A stretch of 64,000 nucleotides of DNA from Xylanibacter muris (GTDB taxonomy: Bacteria; Bacteroidota; Bacteroidia; Bacteroidales; Bacteroidaceae), in contig NZ_JABKKF010000002.1 of the NCBI RefSeq assembly GCF_013166605.1, positions 186,001-250,000 of the forward strand, read 5' to 3'. Below the pieces are notes generated by a model. The model was not told the origin of the DNA. It made no database searches and worked only from the letters and a program-made list of their open reading frames with translations. Every line of letters begins with the position of its first letter. Position 1 is the stretch's first letter. Positions 23,799 to 35,235 of the stretch are shown in pieces. A program made the position numbers and the translations under genes.

Positions 23799-24782
23799 AT
23801 GAAAATATTAAAATGGGGTTTTATCGGTTGCGGTGAGGTTACGGAAAAGAAGAGCGGTCCGGCTTTCAGCGAGGTTGAAGGCTCAGAGGTGGTGGCCGTG
23901 ATGAGCCGTGAGCTCCGCAAGGCGCGCGGCTATGCTGAAAGAAACGGTATTGGTAAATGGTATTCCGACCCTCAGGAACTTATAGACGATCCGGATGTGA
24001 ATGCCGTATATATAGCCACTCCTCCTTCAAGCCATGCGACGTTTGCCATTATGGCTATGAGGGCGGGCAAACCCGTTTATGTTGAAAAGCCGCTTGCGGC
24101 GTCATACGAAGACTGTGCGAGGGTGAACAGGGTGAGCGAGGAGACGAAGGTCCCTTGTTTCGTGGCTTATTACAGGCGTTATCTTCCTTATTTTCAGTGT
24201 GTGAAGAATATAGTGCTGTCCGGCCGTATAGGCAAGGTCATGAATGTGCAGATACGTTTTGCCGTGCCTCCGCGCGAACTTGACTATGCCAACCCCGGCA
24301 ATCTTCCATGGAGACTCCAGCCGGATATTGCGGGCGGCGGATATTTCTATGATCTTGCGCCTCATCAGCTTGATCTCCTTCAGGATATGTTCGGGGTGAT
24401 AATAGAGGCAAACGGAATATGCGCCAACCGTGGCGGACTTTACAAGGTGGAAGATTCGGTCAGCGCATGTTTTGAGTTCGAGAACGGCCTTCCCGGCAGC
24501 GGTTCCTGGTGCTTTGTGGCGCATGAGAGCGCGAGAGAGGACAGCATTGAGCTTATAGGCGATAAGGGAATGCTCAGTTTCTCTGTGTTTGATTACAAGC
24601 CGATAGTGCTGCAGACTTCCACGGGAAGGGAGGAAATAGCCGTGTCGAATCCGCCATACGTCCAGTATCCGCTGATAAAGAATGTGATAGAGCATATTCA
24701 GGGGATAAGCGTATGCACGTGTACGTGCGTGTCTGCCACACCGGTTAACTGGGCCATGGACCGTATACTCGGGAAGTTCTGA
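23799..24782 (+). CDS. Gfo/Idh/MocA-family NAD(P)-dependent oxidoreductase
   Basis: 327 residues. Rossmann start WGFIGCGEVTEKKSGPAF, then VNAVYIATPPSSHATFAIMA and the hallmark GKPVYVEKPLAASYEDC with the catalytic Lys of the EKP motif. The C-terminal alpha/beta domain includes DIAGGGYFYDLAPHQLDLLQ with the conserved D-x-x-x-H. Members oxidise or reduce sugars, inositol or related polyols; the substrate is not evident here. It has its own promoter and is followed 56 bases later by the DUF4421 gene. Confidence 0.92.
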   Translation: MKILKWGFIGCGEVTEKKSGPAFSEVEGSEVVAVMSRELRKARGYAERNGIGKWYSDPQELIDDPDVNAVYIATPPSSHATFAIMAMRAGKPVYVEKPLAASYEDCARVNRVSEETKVPCFVAYYRRYLPYFQCVKNIVLSGRIGKVMNVQIRFAVPPRELDYANPGNLPWRLQPDIAGGGYFYDLAPHQLDLLQDMFGVIIEANGICANRGGLYKVEDSVSACFEFENGLPGSGSWCFVAHESAREDSIELIGDKGMLSFSVFDYKPIVLQTSTGREEIAVSNPPYVQYPLIKNVIEHIQGISVCTCTCVSATPVNWAMDRILGKF

Positions 24783-24838
24783 TGACTTAATATATTGTAC
24801 GGCCGGTGAAGACACTGCTCTTTCATAAAGAATCAGAC

Positions 24839-25924
24839 ATGAGCCTTTGCAGGAAAGGCGTACTTTTGGGATGGGGAATGCTTGTGGCGTCTCTCATGTG
24901 TGTGGTGTGTGTGCCGGCGGTTGCGAGGAAGAAGGAATTTCGCAACGTGAAAAAGGTGGTGCGCGGTTTCAGTGCTATAGATACTGCTTATATAGAACCG
25001 CAGCATTTTGAGTTTACGGCCATGCTTCAGACTACTTTTACATACGACATATATGAATTGCGCAGCCCGGGAGGCCAGAGCATAACCTTCTCGCCCGATG
25101 TGATAATGAAGGTGGGGCCATATTTCGGATGGCGGTGGTTTTTTCTCGGATATACGTTTGACCTGAAGAATATAGGCTTCAGCAGCGACAAACGTAAGCA
25201 GGAGTTGGATCTTAGCATATACAGTTCGCAGATAGGGGTGGACTTTTATTACCGCCGTACGGGGAGCGACTATAAGATACGCGATGTGAATCTTGGCGAC
25301 GATACCGACATGTCAGGGCTCAGCCCATTGTCGTTCGACGGGTTGAGTGTGGGAATCACCGGTGCAAGCCTTTATTATATTTTCAATCATAACCGTTTTT
25401 CATATCCTGCGGCATTCTCGCAGAGCACATGCCAGAAGATAAGCTGCGGTTCGTGGATGGCAGGTATAGGATACACTCGCAACAGTCTCGACCTCGACTA
25501 CGGGAAACTGCAGGATGCCGTGAACAGCTATATGGGGCGCACAGATGTGAAGCTTGACAGCGGAATGATGTTCAACAGCGTGAAGTATTACAATGCCAAC
25601 GTATCCGTAGGCTACGGATACAATTGGGTGTTTGCGAAAAACTGTCTGTTGAATGCAAGCCTGTCGGCAGTGCTGGCATATAAGCGTTCTAAGGGCGATA
25701 CAAACGACGGTGTGGATGAGTTCAGTTTTAATAATGTGAATTTCGACGGTGTGGGACGCTTCGGCATAGTATACAACAATATGCGGTGGTATGTCGGGGC
25801 AAGCGCCATCATACATTCCAATAACTACCGTAAGCCGCGCTTTCAGACGAATCAGGTCTTCGGAAGCATGAACATTTATGCCGGATATAATTTCGGAAAG
25901 AAGAAAAAATATCGTAAGAAATAG
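24839..25924 (+). CDS. DUF4421 outer-membrane-like protein
   Basis: 361 residues from ATG 24839; GTG 24806 is a weaker start that would spoil the signal peptide. A signal segment ends at VPAVARKKEF. The mature part has the DUF4421 pattern: AIDTAYIEPQHFEFTAMLQT, then ITFSPDVIMKVGPYFGWRWF and LDLSIYSSQIGVDFYYRRTG. Regular beta-strands and the aromatic-rich end AGYNFGKKKKYRKK suggest an outer-membrane barrel. The function is unknown. It overlaps nothing, and the DUF1460 gene begins 10 bases later, so they may be cotranscribed. Confidence 0.85.
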   Translation: MSLCRKGVLLGWGMLVASLMCVVCVPAVARKKEFRNVKKVVRGFSAIDTAYIEPQHFEFTAMLQTTFTYDIYELRSPGGQSITFSPDVIMKVGPYFGWRWFFLGYTFDLKNIGFSSDKRKQELDLSIYSSQIGVDFYYRRTGSDYKIRDVNLGDDTDMSGLSPLSFDGLSVGITGASLYYIFNHNRFSYPAAFSQSTCQKISCGSWMAGIGYTRNSLDLDYGKLQDAVNSYMGRTDVKLDSGMMFNSVKYYNANVSVGYGYNWVFAKNCLLNASLSAVLAYKRSKGDTNDGVDEFSFNNVNFDGVGRFGIVYNNMRWYVGASAIIHSNNYRKPRFQTNQVFGSMNIYAGYNFGKKKKYRKK

Positions 25925-25934
25925 ATTACTCCGT

Positions 25935-26876
25935 ATGAGCAGTATTATCCAGTTATTAACTACACTATTTTTATTTAACGTGGCGGCTGACGCCAGCAGG
26001 CCTGTGCAGGGGAAAATCCCGGTGGAGCGCGCCACGGTTTACCGTCACGGCGGAAGTTCCGCTGCGGAGTGTACTCCAATTTACAGTCGCGAGGACAGCA
26101 TAAGAGTCATGGAACTGCTTGCCTATGCCGCATCGCTGCCCGACAGCGTGTCTGTTCCCGTGTCTGTTGCCCGCAGGCTCACCGGAGTGCCTTATGTGGC
26201 GTCTGTCCTTGAGCGGGGCGTTACTGCCCGTGGGCTTAAGGAGCGTATGGTGGTGAATCTGCGGGAACTCGACTGCACCACGCTTGTCGAGACCGTCACG
26301 GCCGTCACACTATGCCGCCGTGCCGGTGTGAAGTCGTTTGAAGGATATGTAGGCATGCTTGAAAAATTGCGCTACCGTGACGGATGCAACAGCGGATATG
26401 TCAGCCGGCTGCACTATTTCACCGACTGGATAAAGGATAACGGGAAGATGGGATTTGTAAGGGAGACAAACTGTTCCGGCATTCCGTTTAACTCTGTGCA
26501 GACGATAAGCCTGAACTATATGACCACGCATCCGCAGTCATACCGGGCACTGAGGGAAAATGCAAGCCTGGTGCCGCTTATACGTAAGACGGAGAAGGCT
26601 CTCAACGGACTGCAGTTCCGGTATATTCCTAAAAACATGGTGGCCCATAGTTCCGTGCGTAAGTTCGTAAGGGACGGCGACATTATCGCCATAACATGCA
26701 GGAAGGCCGGTCTTGACATTGCCCATGTGGGCTTTGCCGTGTGGCATGAAGACGGGTTGCACCTTCTCAATGCCTCGTCCATCCATCATAAGGTGGTGGA
26801 AGAGCCGATGACACTTTCCGAATATCTTAAAAAGCATCCTTCACACACAGGAATCCGGGTTGTGCGTATATTGTAG
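25935..26876 (+). CDS. DUF1460 amidase-like protein (NlpC/P60 fold)
   Basis: 313 residues from ATG 25935, which gives the signal peptide MSSIIQLLTTLFLFNVAADA; a longer frame from 25878 would run through the previous gene. DUF1460 features: LRELDCTTLVETVTAVTLC with the likely nucleophile Cys114, DWIKDNGKMGFVRE, and the catalytic His in GLDIAHVGFAVWHEDGLHLL. Proteins of this family are N-acetylmuramoyl-L-alanine amidases with a cysteine-peptidase fold, acting on peptidoglycan fragments in the periplasm. It probably shares a transcript with the DUF4421 gene. Confidence 0.9.
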   Translation: MSSIIQLLTTLFLFNVAADASRPVQGKIPVERATVYRHGGSSAAECTPIYSREDSIRVMELLAYAASLPDSVSVPVSVARRLTGVPYVASVLERGVTARGLKERMVVNLRELDCTTLVETVTAVTLCRRAGVKSFEGYVGMLEKLRYRDGCNSGYVSRLHYFTDWIKDNGKMGFVRETNCSGIPFNSVQTISLNYMTTHPQSYRALRENASLVPLIRKTEKALNGLQFRYIPKNMVAHSSVRKFVRDGDIIAITCRKAGLDIAHVGFAVWHEDGLHLLNASSIHHKVVEEPMTLSEYLKKHPSHTGIRVVRIL

Positions 26877-27041
26877 TGTATATATGGGATTACAATCCGG
26901 TTTTATTGCTTTTTATTTTCATGTTCAAAGTATTTTTTAACATGAACAATAGAATAAAATACATGAAACGCAGTTATATAACTATTGGTGTACCCGTAAT
27001 GGTGCATATAAATTAATGTGAAACAATTAAATATCAGAGTT

Positions 27042-27422
27042 ATGGAAATGCCGGATTTTATGAATTATGCAAATAAGTTCTCATCATCAGAGTTTGTTGA
27101 GAAGATATCCCGTATAGCCAAGCGCGCAGGTGCCAAGCTTGTGTATGCGGCATTCATCCTTTTCTATACATTGCAGAGCGACAAGGTTTCCGCAAAGGAC
27201 AAGGCACTGATAATCGGTGCGTTGGGATATATGATAAGTCCGCTCGATGCGATTCCGGACGCGATACCTATCGTCGGTCTTTCCGATGATCTCGGAGTAC
27301 TTCTCTTTGTGCTTAAGAAGGTGTGGGGAGATGTCGACCCGGAGATAAAGGCAAAGGCAAAGGAAAAGCTTTCCAAGTGGTTTGACGATGATGAGATAAG
27401 CGAGATAGACGATTTGATTTAA
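27042..27422 (+). CDS. DUF1232 (YkvA-like) small membrane protein
   Basis: 126 residues from ATG 27042 (GTG 27018 is an alternative). The core VSAKDKALIIGALGYMISPL then DAIPDAIPIVGLSDDLGVLL is the DUF1232 signature (Y-x-isPiDliPDfiPviG-x-lDD). The family is widespread, with two hydrophobic helices and no established function. A terminator follows at 27444-27476. Confidence 0.92.
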   Translation: MEMPDFMNYANKFSSSEFVEKISRIAKRAGAKLVYAAFILFYTLQSDKVSAKDKALIIGALGYMISPLDAIPDAIPIVGLSDDLGVLLFVLKKVWGDVDPEIKAKAKEKLSKWFDDDEISEIDDLI

Positions 27423-27443
27423 CAGCTGTTTATCTATAGAATA

Positions 27444-27476
27444 AAAATCGGCCCCAATCGGGCCGATTTTTATTTT
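27444..27476 (+). terminator. Rho-independent terminator after the DUF1232 gene
   Basis: AAAATCGGCC (27444-27453) pairs with GGCCGATTTT (27461-27470), then TATTTTTA. Close to it, 27480-27577 shows no further feature. Confidence 0.88.
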
Positions 27477-27577
27477 TATACCTTGTTTTCAATAAATGCT
27501 TCGTCTTGGCATAATCAAAAGTAAACTTTGGCGAAGTGTTCGACATGCTGTTTGTTTACTGTGCCCGGCATGGCTTC

Positions 27578-29236
27578 TTAGTCCTTGATGTTCGGTTCCT
27601 CAAGGCCGTATCCTTTTTTCTTGTCAACCACTTTCAGCACGAATCCGAGGATGAGCGCAGCCACACCGAGGCTTGCAAGCATAATCAGCGGAGCGGTATA
27701 GTCGTAAGACACGGCAGCCTCCTCGGCGGAGATTACACCGTTCTGCAAATCGGCGACGAGCTGCGGATTGGTCTTGTCAAGCACCTTGCCTATGAGGAGC
27801 GGGAAGAGCCACAGACCGATATTCTGTATCCAGAAGATAAGGGCGTATGCGCTGCCGATAATCTTTGCGTCCACAAGTTTCGGGACGCTTGGCCAAAGTG
27901 ATGCCGGTACGAGCGAGAAGCTTGCTCCAAGCACGAGTATTGTCAGGTAGGCCACGATGATTCCTCCTACGGCATTTCCTTTGAACATAGGAAGAACGAA
28001 GGCGAATGTCAGGTGGCAGAGGATAAGCAGCACAGAGCCCATTACGAGCATTGACGCGGCCTTTCCCTTATGATCAACATAATGTCCGAGAATAGGGGTG
28101 ATGCCAACGGCCAGCAGCGGGAATACGGCGAACACCGTCTCTGCGCTCTGGCGCATGTAGCCCATATAGCAGAATACCACAAGAGCGGCCACGGCCACAC
28201 CGAGCAGGCTGTATTTCATATTCTTCTTTTTTGAGAAGTTGCTTGCGAAAGCGGCTGCGGCCACAATGAGCATTATGCAGTATTGGATTAGGGTCACAGT
28301 GTTGCTTCCCCAGAATGAGTCGGGGTCAACTTTCGTGAAGGTGAGGTTACACTGCAGCATGTTTACCGCATATTTCTGGAACGGGAATATAGCTGAATAA
28401 TAGAGCACGCAGAGAAGCGCGACAAGCCAGAAACCGCTGCTTGTGAGAATCTTTCCGATGTCGCTTATCTTGAAAGGATCGTCTTTCTCTTCCGCCTCAC
28501 CTGTTTGTGCATCGAGTTTCTTGTCCATGAAGAAATAGACGATGAACATAATCAGTGCAATCATAAGGAGAACGACACCGAAGGCAACCGAGCGTGACAC
28601 ATCGATGACTCCGCCCATCTTTGCGAATACCGGAGAGAAGATCATGCATGTGGCCACACCGAGGCGTGCAAGTGCCATCTCTGAACCCATGGCCAAAGCC
28701 ATCTCTCTTCCTTTAAACCACTTTACGATGCCTCTCGATACCGTAATTCCTGCCATCTCAACGCCACATCCGAAAATCATGAAGCCTACTGCCGCAAATT
28801 TTGCGGATGCAGGCATGCCGAGATAAAACGGTGATATTCCAAGTTCGTCGAAGCCGGGGATGTAGTTGAGATTATTGTTGAACCATGTCTCTATGCCGCT
28901 GCCAATGAATGCCTCTGTCACTGCATACCAGTTTATGACGGCTCCTATGAGCATCACCACACCGGAGAGTATGGCTGTGAAGCGCACTCCCATTTTGTCG
29001 AGGATGATACCCGCGAAGATAAGGAAGAATACAAATACGTTGAGGAAAGTCTCCGAGCCTTGCATCGTGCCGAAGGCTGTGGAATCCCAGCCACGTGTTG
29101 ACTGCATCAGGTCTTTTATGGGCGAGAGAATGTCCATGAAGATGTAGGAGCAGAACATGGCAAATGCGAGAAACAGCAGTACGGTCCATCTTGCACCGGC
29201 TGAGTCTCTGAGGGTTTTCTTTAATGTTTCAGTCAT
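27578..29236 (-). CDS. MFS transporter, likely peptide/oligopeptide-type
   Basis: 552 residues with about 12 hydrophobic spans. Typical MFS layout: WTVLLFLAFAMFCSYIFMDI at span 1, LIFAGIILDKMGVRFTAILS (motif A-like D-K-x-G-x-R between spans 2 and 3), a loop with EEKDDPFKISDIGKILTSSG between halves, and LAVGITPILGHYVDHKGKAA in the second half. It lies 28 bases behind the S9 peptidase gene, so it is second in that operon and may take up dipeptides released outside. Substrate is inferred from this context; the family in Bacteroidota includes uncharacterised members. Confidence 0.75.
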   Translation of the reverse strand: MTETLKKTLRDSAGARWTVLLFLAFAMFCSYIFMDILSPIKDLMQSTRGWDSTAFGTMQGSETFLNVFVFFLIFAGIILDKMGVRFTAILSGVVMLIGAVINWYAVTEAFIGSGIETWFNNNLNYIPGFDELGISPFYLGMPASAKFAAVGFMIFGCGVEMAGITVSRGIVKWFKGREMALAMGSEMALARLGVATCMIFSPVFAKMGGVIDVSRSVAFGVVLLMIALIMFIVYFFMDKKLDAQTGEAEEKDDPFKISDIGKILTSSGFWLVALLCVLYYSAIFPFQKYAVNMLQCNLTFTKVDPDSFWGSNTVTLIQYCIMLIVAAAAFASNFSKKKNMKYSLLGVAVAALVVFCYMGYMRQSAETVFAVFPLLAVGITPILGHYVDHKGKAASMLVMGSVLLILCHLTFAFVLPMFKGNAVGGIIVAYLTILVLGASFSLVPASLWPSVPKLVDAKIIGSAYALIFWIQNIGLWLFPLLIGKVLDKTNPQLVADLQNGVISAEEAAVSYDYTAPLIMLASLGVAALILGFVLKVVDKKKGYGLEEPNIKD

Positions 29237-29264
29237 TTTTGTTATAATTTTATTGTTTGATATC

Positions 29265-31448
29265 TTATTTCTTCAGCCATTTGTCAAGCCATCCGAAGAA
29301 TGTGCGCTGCCACAGCACCCCGTTTTGGGGTTTAAGTACCCAATGGTTCTCGTCGGGGAATATAAGGAGCTCTGCAGGTATGCCTTTCATTCGTGCGGCG
29401 TTGAATGCGCCCATACCCTGGTTGGCGTTTATGCGATAGTCTTTCTCACCGTGTATGCACAGTATAGGGGTGTCCCAGTTGTCGATGAAGCGGTGAGGAG
29501 AGTTCTCGTATGTCTTTTTGGCGTTGGCAGAGATATTCTTTTTCCAGTAGGCATCCTCGTACTCCCAGTTGCTGAACCAGTTTTCTTCAGTATCCGTATA
29601 CATCGACTCAAGGTTGAATGCACCGTCGTGTGATATGAAACACTTGAAGCGTTTGTCGTGGTGCCCGGCAAGATAATAGACGCTGAATCCTCCGAAGCTT
29701 GCACCTACGGCTCCGAGACGGTCCTTATCTACAAACGGCAGGTTTGCTGCTGCGTTGTCGATGGCCGACAGATAGTCGTCCATACACTGGCCTGTCCAGT
29801 CTCCGCTGATTTCCTCATTCCATTCGCTTCCGAATCCGGGAAGTCCGTGACGGTTGGGGGCGACAATCACGTATCCGTTGGCTGCCATTATCTGGAAATT
29901 CCATCTGTAGCTCCAGAACTGGCTTACAGGGCTTTGCGGTCCGCCTTCGCAGAATAGTAGTGTAGGATACTTCTTGTTAGGGTCGAAGTGTGAGGGAAGG
30001 ATTATCCAGCAAAGCATGTTCTTGCCATCGGTGGTCTTGACCCACCTCTGCTGTACTTTCCCGAAGCTTAGCTGGTCGGTTATATGTTTGTTTTCCTGTG
30101 TGATTCTCCTTATCTCCGTTTTCTTTATTTCCTTTCCTGGATTCACCACATAGATGTCTGTCGGTGCGGAATAGCTTTGGCGCATGGCCAGAATCTTGTT
30201 GCCGTCGTTGGCCGGAGATATCGAAACGTAGTCGGCCCAGTCGTTTGTGAGTTGTCTCACTTCGCCTTTGAGGCTTGTCTGATACATGTTCACGCATCCG
30301 TGCCATACTCCGATGAATGATAGTGACTTTGAATCGTGGTTCCAGCAGAAAGCGTCAACGTTTGAGTCAAAAGTCTCTGTCACGTATGTCTTGTCTCCTG
30401 TGGCAATATTATAGACGCAAAGGCGGTTGCGGTCTGACTCATATCCGTCGCGTGCCATACTCTGCCATGCGATGTACTTTCCGTCGGGCGAGAATTGCGG
30501 ATTGGTGTCATATCCGGGATTGTTTGCCAGATTCTCTGCACTGTTCACCTTCTGGTCCTTCATCGTGTGTGTGGCATCGGTTTCTATAGGCCTGTAATCG
30601 TCTGGTTTGCACAGATTCTTTGTTTCTCCGGTTTCTGTATTATACAGGTATATGTCAGAATCTGTGGATATGGAGTAGTCTTTTCCAGTCTTTTTTCTGC
30701 TTGTGTATGCTATTGATTTTGAATCCATGCTCCATGCAAGCTGCTCTATTCCTCCGAAAGGTTCCATCGGACATTCAAAAGGTTCGCCTTTCATTATGTC
30801 GTATTCACTGTCTATGCCGTTTTCCGTAACCTTGGCAACGAAAGGATGTTGTATAGACTCCACATAGTGATCCCAGTGGCGGTACATAAGGTCTGTGGCC
30901 ACGCGTCCTGTGGCCAACGGGAGGTCGTCAGGGTTTTTCTTTATTATGTCATGGAACGGAAGGGATTTGATTATTATAACCTTCTTGCCGTCCGGTGAGA
31001 ATTTGAATCCTTCCACACCGTCCTTTATATTTGAAAGTCTTGTGCGTCCGCTACCGTCGGGATTCATAGCCCATATCTGTCCTTCGGAAAGGTATGCGAT
31101 GCGCTTGCCGTTTTCGATCCATGTCGGATCTGTTTCATTCTTTGCCGATGTCGTCAGCTGTCTGTTGTCGTTTCCTTTTGCATCGGTAATACATATAACA
31201 TGATGGCTTTTGTTTTCCTTCACACTGTAGTATCCCACCTGGTATACAATATGCTTGCCGTCCGGTGACGCCTCTGCCGAGGAAATGCGGCCCATAGCCC
31301 ACAGGGCTTCCGGTGTCATAAGGTCGCTGCCCAGCCTGATGTCGCTTTTCCCGATGTTCACTTCGTTTTGCTTCACGTTGTCTTGTGCGTTAATGCCGTT
31401 GTTGAATGCTATCATTGATGCAACGGCGATTGTGGTCAGTTTGTTCAT
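29265..31448 (-). CDS. Secreted S9 (prolyl oligopeptidase-family) dipeptidyl peptidase
   Basis: 727 residues from ATG 31448, which yields the signal peptide MNKLTTIAVASMIAFNNGIN followed by AQ; the longer frame to 31514 is unlikely. N-terminal beta-propeller repeats (SPDGKHIVYQVGYYS, FSPDGKKVIIIKS, QFSPDGKYIAWQS) are followed by an alpha/beta hydrolase domain with Ser in GAVGASFGGFSVYYLAGH, Asp in ILCIHGEKDYRINAN and His in FPDENHWVLKPQNG. It resembles DPP5-type dipeptidyl peptidases of Bacteroidales, which act in the periplasm on oligopeptides. It is first in an operon with the MFS gene. Confidence 0.9.
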   Translation of the reverse strand: MNKLTTIAVASMIAFNNGINAQDNVKQNEVNIGKSDIRLGSDLMTPEALWAMGRISSAEASPDGKHIVYQVGYYSVKENKSHHVICITDAKGNDNRQLTTSAKNETDPTWIENGKRIAYLSEGQIWAMNPDGSGRTRLSNIKDGVEGFKFSPDGKKVIIIKSLPFHDIIKKNPDDLPLATGRVATDLMYRHWDHYVESIQHPFVAKVTENGIDSEYDIMKGEPFECPMEPFGGIEQLAWSMDSKSIAYTSRKKTGKDYSISTDSDIYLYNTETGETKNLCKPDDYRPIETDATHTMKDQKVNSAENLANNPGYDTNPQFSPDGKYIAWQSMARDGYESDRNRLCVYNIATGDKTYVTETFDSNVDAFCWNHDSKSLSFIGVWHGCVNMYQTSLKGEVRQLTNDWADYVSISPANDGNKILAMRQSYSAPTDIYVVNPGKEIKKTEIRRITQENKHITDQLSFGKVQQRWVKTTDGKNMLCWIILPSHFDPNKKYPTLLFCEGGPQSPVSQFWSYRWNFQIMAANGYVIVAPNRHGLPGFGSEWNEEISGDWTGQCMDDYLSAIDNAAANLPFVDKDRLGAVGASFGGFSVYYLAGHHDKRFKCFISHDGAFNLESMYTDTEENWFSNWEYEDAYWKKNISANAKKTYENSPHRFIDNWDTPILCIHGEKDYRINANQGMGAFNAARMKGIPAELLIFPDENHWVLKPQNGVLWQRTFFGWLDKWLKK

Positions 31449-31580
31449 AACGTTATATATGAATAAAGTTCTTTCGGACATTTTGTCTTTTATAAATGTA
31501 TAAGGCGTTCGCACAGGAACGCCCTATATATTTATTGTGTCCTTTCTTTCCGTTAATGATTAGGATTAGGAACCGCAGTG

Positions 31581-33458
31581 TTATTTTCTGTTCATTCTTT
31601 GTTTTCTCAACTCTTCGGCTTCTTTCTGCATGGCTTCGAGGCGTGCTGCCAGTCCTCCTGTCTTCTTGGGGTTTGCCTGGTTTTCCCTGTAGCGTGCTTC
31701 GAGCAGTGCAAGCAGCTTCTCGTCGTTTGTTGTCTTGCGGAGTATCCACATAATGGCTGCGCTTAGGAACAACGAAACGAAGTAGTAGAAGTTGAGGCCG
31801 GCCGAATAGTCGTTAAACATGAAGAAGAACATCAGCGGCATGAGATACATCATCCATTGCATCATCTTCATCTGTTCTGCCTGCTGTCCGACCATCTGGT
31901 CTCTTTGTTGGCGCATTGTCATTATAGAGTATAGGATGTTTGTAGCGCAGAACAATATACATGTCAGACTCAGGTGGTCTCCGATGAGCCAGATGTTTGT
32001 GCTCCATTCTATTATCGGGTCGTATGTTGACAAGTCGTCAATCCACAGGAAACTCTGGCCGCGCAACTGTATGGCATTAGGCACAAAGTTGAACATTGCA
32101 ATCCAGATAGGCATCTGTATGAGCATGGGAAGACATCCGCTGAGCGGGCTTACACCGTATTTCGCATACAGCGACATCATCGCCTGTTGCTTCTGCATCT
32201 GGTCTTCCGGCTTGTTATATTGCTTGGTGGCTTCTTCCAGTTTAGGTTTCAGGACACGCATTTTTGCCGAACTCATATAGCTCTTCTTCACCAACGGATA
32301 GGTGATGGCTTTCAGAAGCATTGTTATGAGAATCAACACTATACCCATGTTAAGGCCTAAACCAGTGAGCCAGTCGAATACATATATTGTGAACCAGCGG
32401 TTTATTATGCGTACCAAAGGCCATCCGAGATATACGAGTTTCTGAAGCTCTATATCCTTATTGAAGCTTATTTCCTCTTCGACATCCTGAAGCAGGCGGA
32501 AGTCGTTCGGGCCGATGAACATTGCGAACTCCGTTGGCTTGGCTCCCGTAGGATCGAAGGCGGTCTTGAATTTTGCATCGAACTGTTTGAGATATCCGGA
32601 GCCTTTCTCCTGCGGTATACTTGAAAGAAGAGAGTTTGCGGCAATGTCATCTTCCGGTATGAGTACGGCACTGAAGAATTGCGTCTTGAATGCTATCCAA
32701 TCCAGTTTCTCTTCAATTTTCTCGTTTATCTCCTCAGATGTCTCGCTCAGATAATCCGTGCCGCTGTCTTTTTCCTTATAGGTAAGTGTGGCATACCTGT
32801 TTTCAAATGTGAAGCCTTTTTCCTGTTGGCGGCATTTCTCACCCCATTGGATATCCATTTCCTTATAATTGGGGGCGAATATTCCGCTAAGTCCCTCGGT
32901 CTTGAGTGAGATGCGCAGCAGATAGTCTTTTCCTAATGTATATGCTATGCTTAGATATCCTCCGTTATTTGCCGTTGCCGTCATTATGACGGTGCTGTCG
33001 GTGACGTTTGAAGGAGTGAAATATAAATCATTTGTTATGATGTTCGTACTTTTACCGGCAAGCATGAAGTTGAGGCTTTGCTCATTCTTGTCGAACAGTG
33101 TCACATCTTCAGCACCGTTCCTGTCTTTGAATCCAAGAATCCTTGCCGTTTTCAGTGTTCCGCCTTTTGTGTCGAAAGTAAGTTCAAGCTTGTTGTTTTT
33201 CAGTGTTATATCCTTGCTCTTTCCGTTCTGTGCGCTGTAGAACAGGGCAGTGGAATCGTTTTGTGCAGCTTCCATTGCCTCTGCGTCTTTTGCAAGTTTT
33301 CTTGCCTCTGCTCTCCTTGCCTTGTCCTTTATCACATTGTCGATAGAGTCTTGTACGCGCATTGCGGCCATCTGTTCCTCTGAAGGCTGTGTGTATATTC
33401 CGTAGCCTATAATTACTGCGGTCATCAGAAGCAGGCCGATGATGGTGTTTTTATTCAT
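31581..33458 (-). CDS. yidC: Membrane protein insertase YidC
   Basis: 625 residues. First membrane helix MNKNTIIGLLLMTAVIIGYG, a large periplasmic beta domain (LELTFDTKGGTLKTARILGF), then the conserved C-terminal insertase spans: NMGIVLILITMLLKAITYPL, KMRVLKPKLEEATKQYNKPE, GVSPLSGCLPMLIQMPIWIA and FYYFVSLFLSAAIMWIL. It ends in a basic tail. It inserts proteins into the inner membrane, alone or with SecYEG. It is 17 bases downstream of pyrG on the same strand, a pairing seen in Bacteroidales. Confidence 0.97.
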   Translation of the reverse strand: MNKNTIIGLLLMTAVIIGYGIYTQPSEEQMAAMRVQDSIDNVIKDKARRAEARKLAKDAEAMEAAQNDSTALFYSAQNGKSKDITLKNNKLELTFDTKGGTLKTARILGFKDRNGAEDVTLFDKNEQSLNFMLAGKSTNIITNDLYFTPSNVTDSTVIMTATANNGGYLSIAYTLGKDYLLRISLKTEGLSGIFAPNYKEMDIQWGEKCRQQEKGFTFENRYATLTYKEKDSGTDYLSETSEEINEKIEEKLDWIAFKTQFFSAVLIPEDDIAANSLLSSIPQEKGSGYLKQFDAKFKTAFDPTGAKPTEFAMFIGPNDFRLLQDVEEEISFNKDIELQKLVYLGWPLVRIINRWFTIYVFDWLTGLGLNMGIVLILITMLLKAITYPLVKKSYMSSAKMRVLKPKLEEATKQYNKPEDQMQKQQAMMSLYAKYGVSPLSGCLPMLIQMPIWIAMFNFVPNAIQLRGQSFLWIDDLSTYDPIIEWSTNIWLIGDHLSLTCILFCATNILYSIMTMRQQRDQMVGQQAEQMKMMQWMMYLMPLMFFFMFNDYSAGLNFYYFVSLFLSAAIMWILRKTTNDEKLLALLEARYRENQANPKKTGGLAARLEAMQKEAEELRKQRMNRK

Positions 33459-33475
33459 TTCAGTTTATCTATGTT

Positions 33476-35101
<1,626 letters not shown>

Positions 35102-35134
35102 TCAGTTTATTCTTGTTACCTAATATACAAGGCG

Positions 35135-35166
35135 CAAAATTACATAAAAAAAATGAATGTAACAAG
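35135..35166 (-). promoter_or_regulatory. Promoter of pyrG-yidC
   Basis: Minus strand CTTG (35163-35166), 20-base spacer, TAATTTTG (35135-35142). The gap to the divergent promoter at 35185-35215 is only 18 bases. Confidence 0.7.
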
Positions 35167-35184
35167 GATTAACGGTTTTTTCAT

Positions 35185-35215
35185 TTTGTATTCTCTTGCT
35201 TTTACAGTAACTTTG
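35185..35215 (+). promoter_or_regulatory. Promoter of the DUF3078 gene
   Basis: TTTG (35185-35188), 19-base spacer, TAACTTTG (35208-35215): an exact consensus. As the box overlaps the GTG at 35215, the real start must be the ATG at 35236. Confidence 0.85.
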
Positions 35216-35235
35216 TGGCGCAAATTGATTTTGGT

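Noticed and set aside
24806..24838. GTG start extending the DUF4421 protein
   Set aside because: It would place 11 polar residues before the signal peptide; ATG 24839 gives a normal signal sequence.
31449..31514. Longer N-terminus of the S9 peptidase
   Set aside because: The extra 22 residues precede a complete signal peptide starting at ATG 31448.
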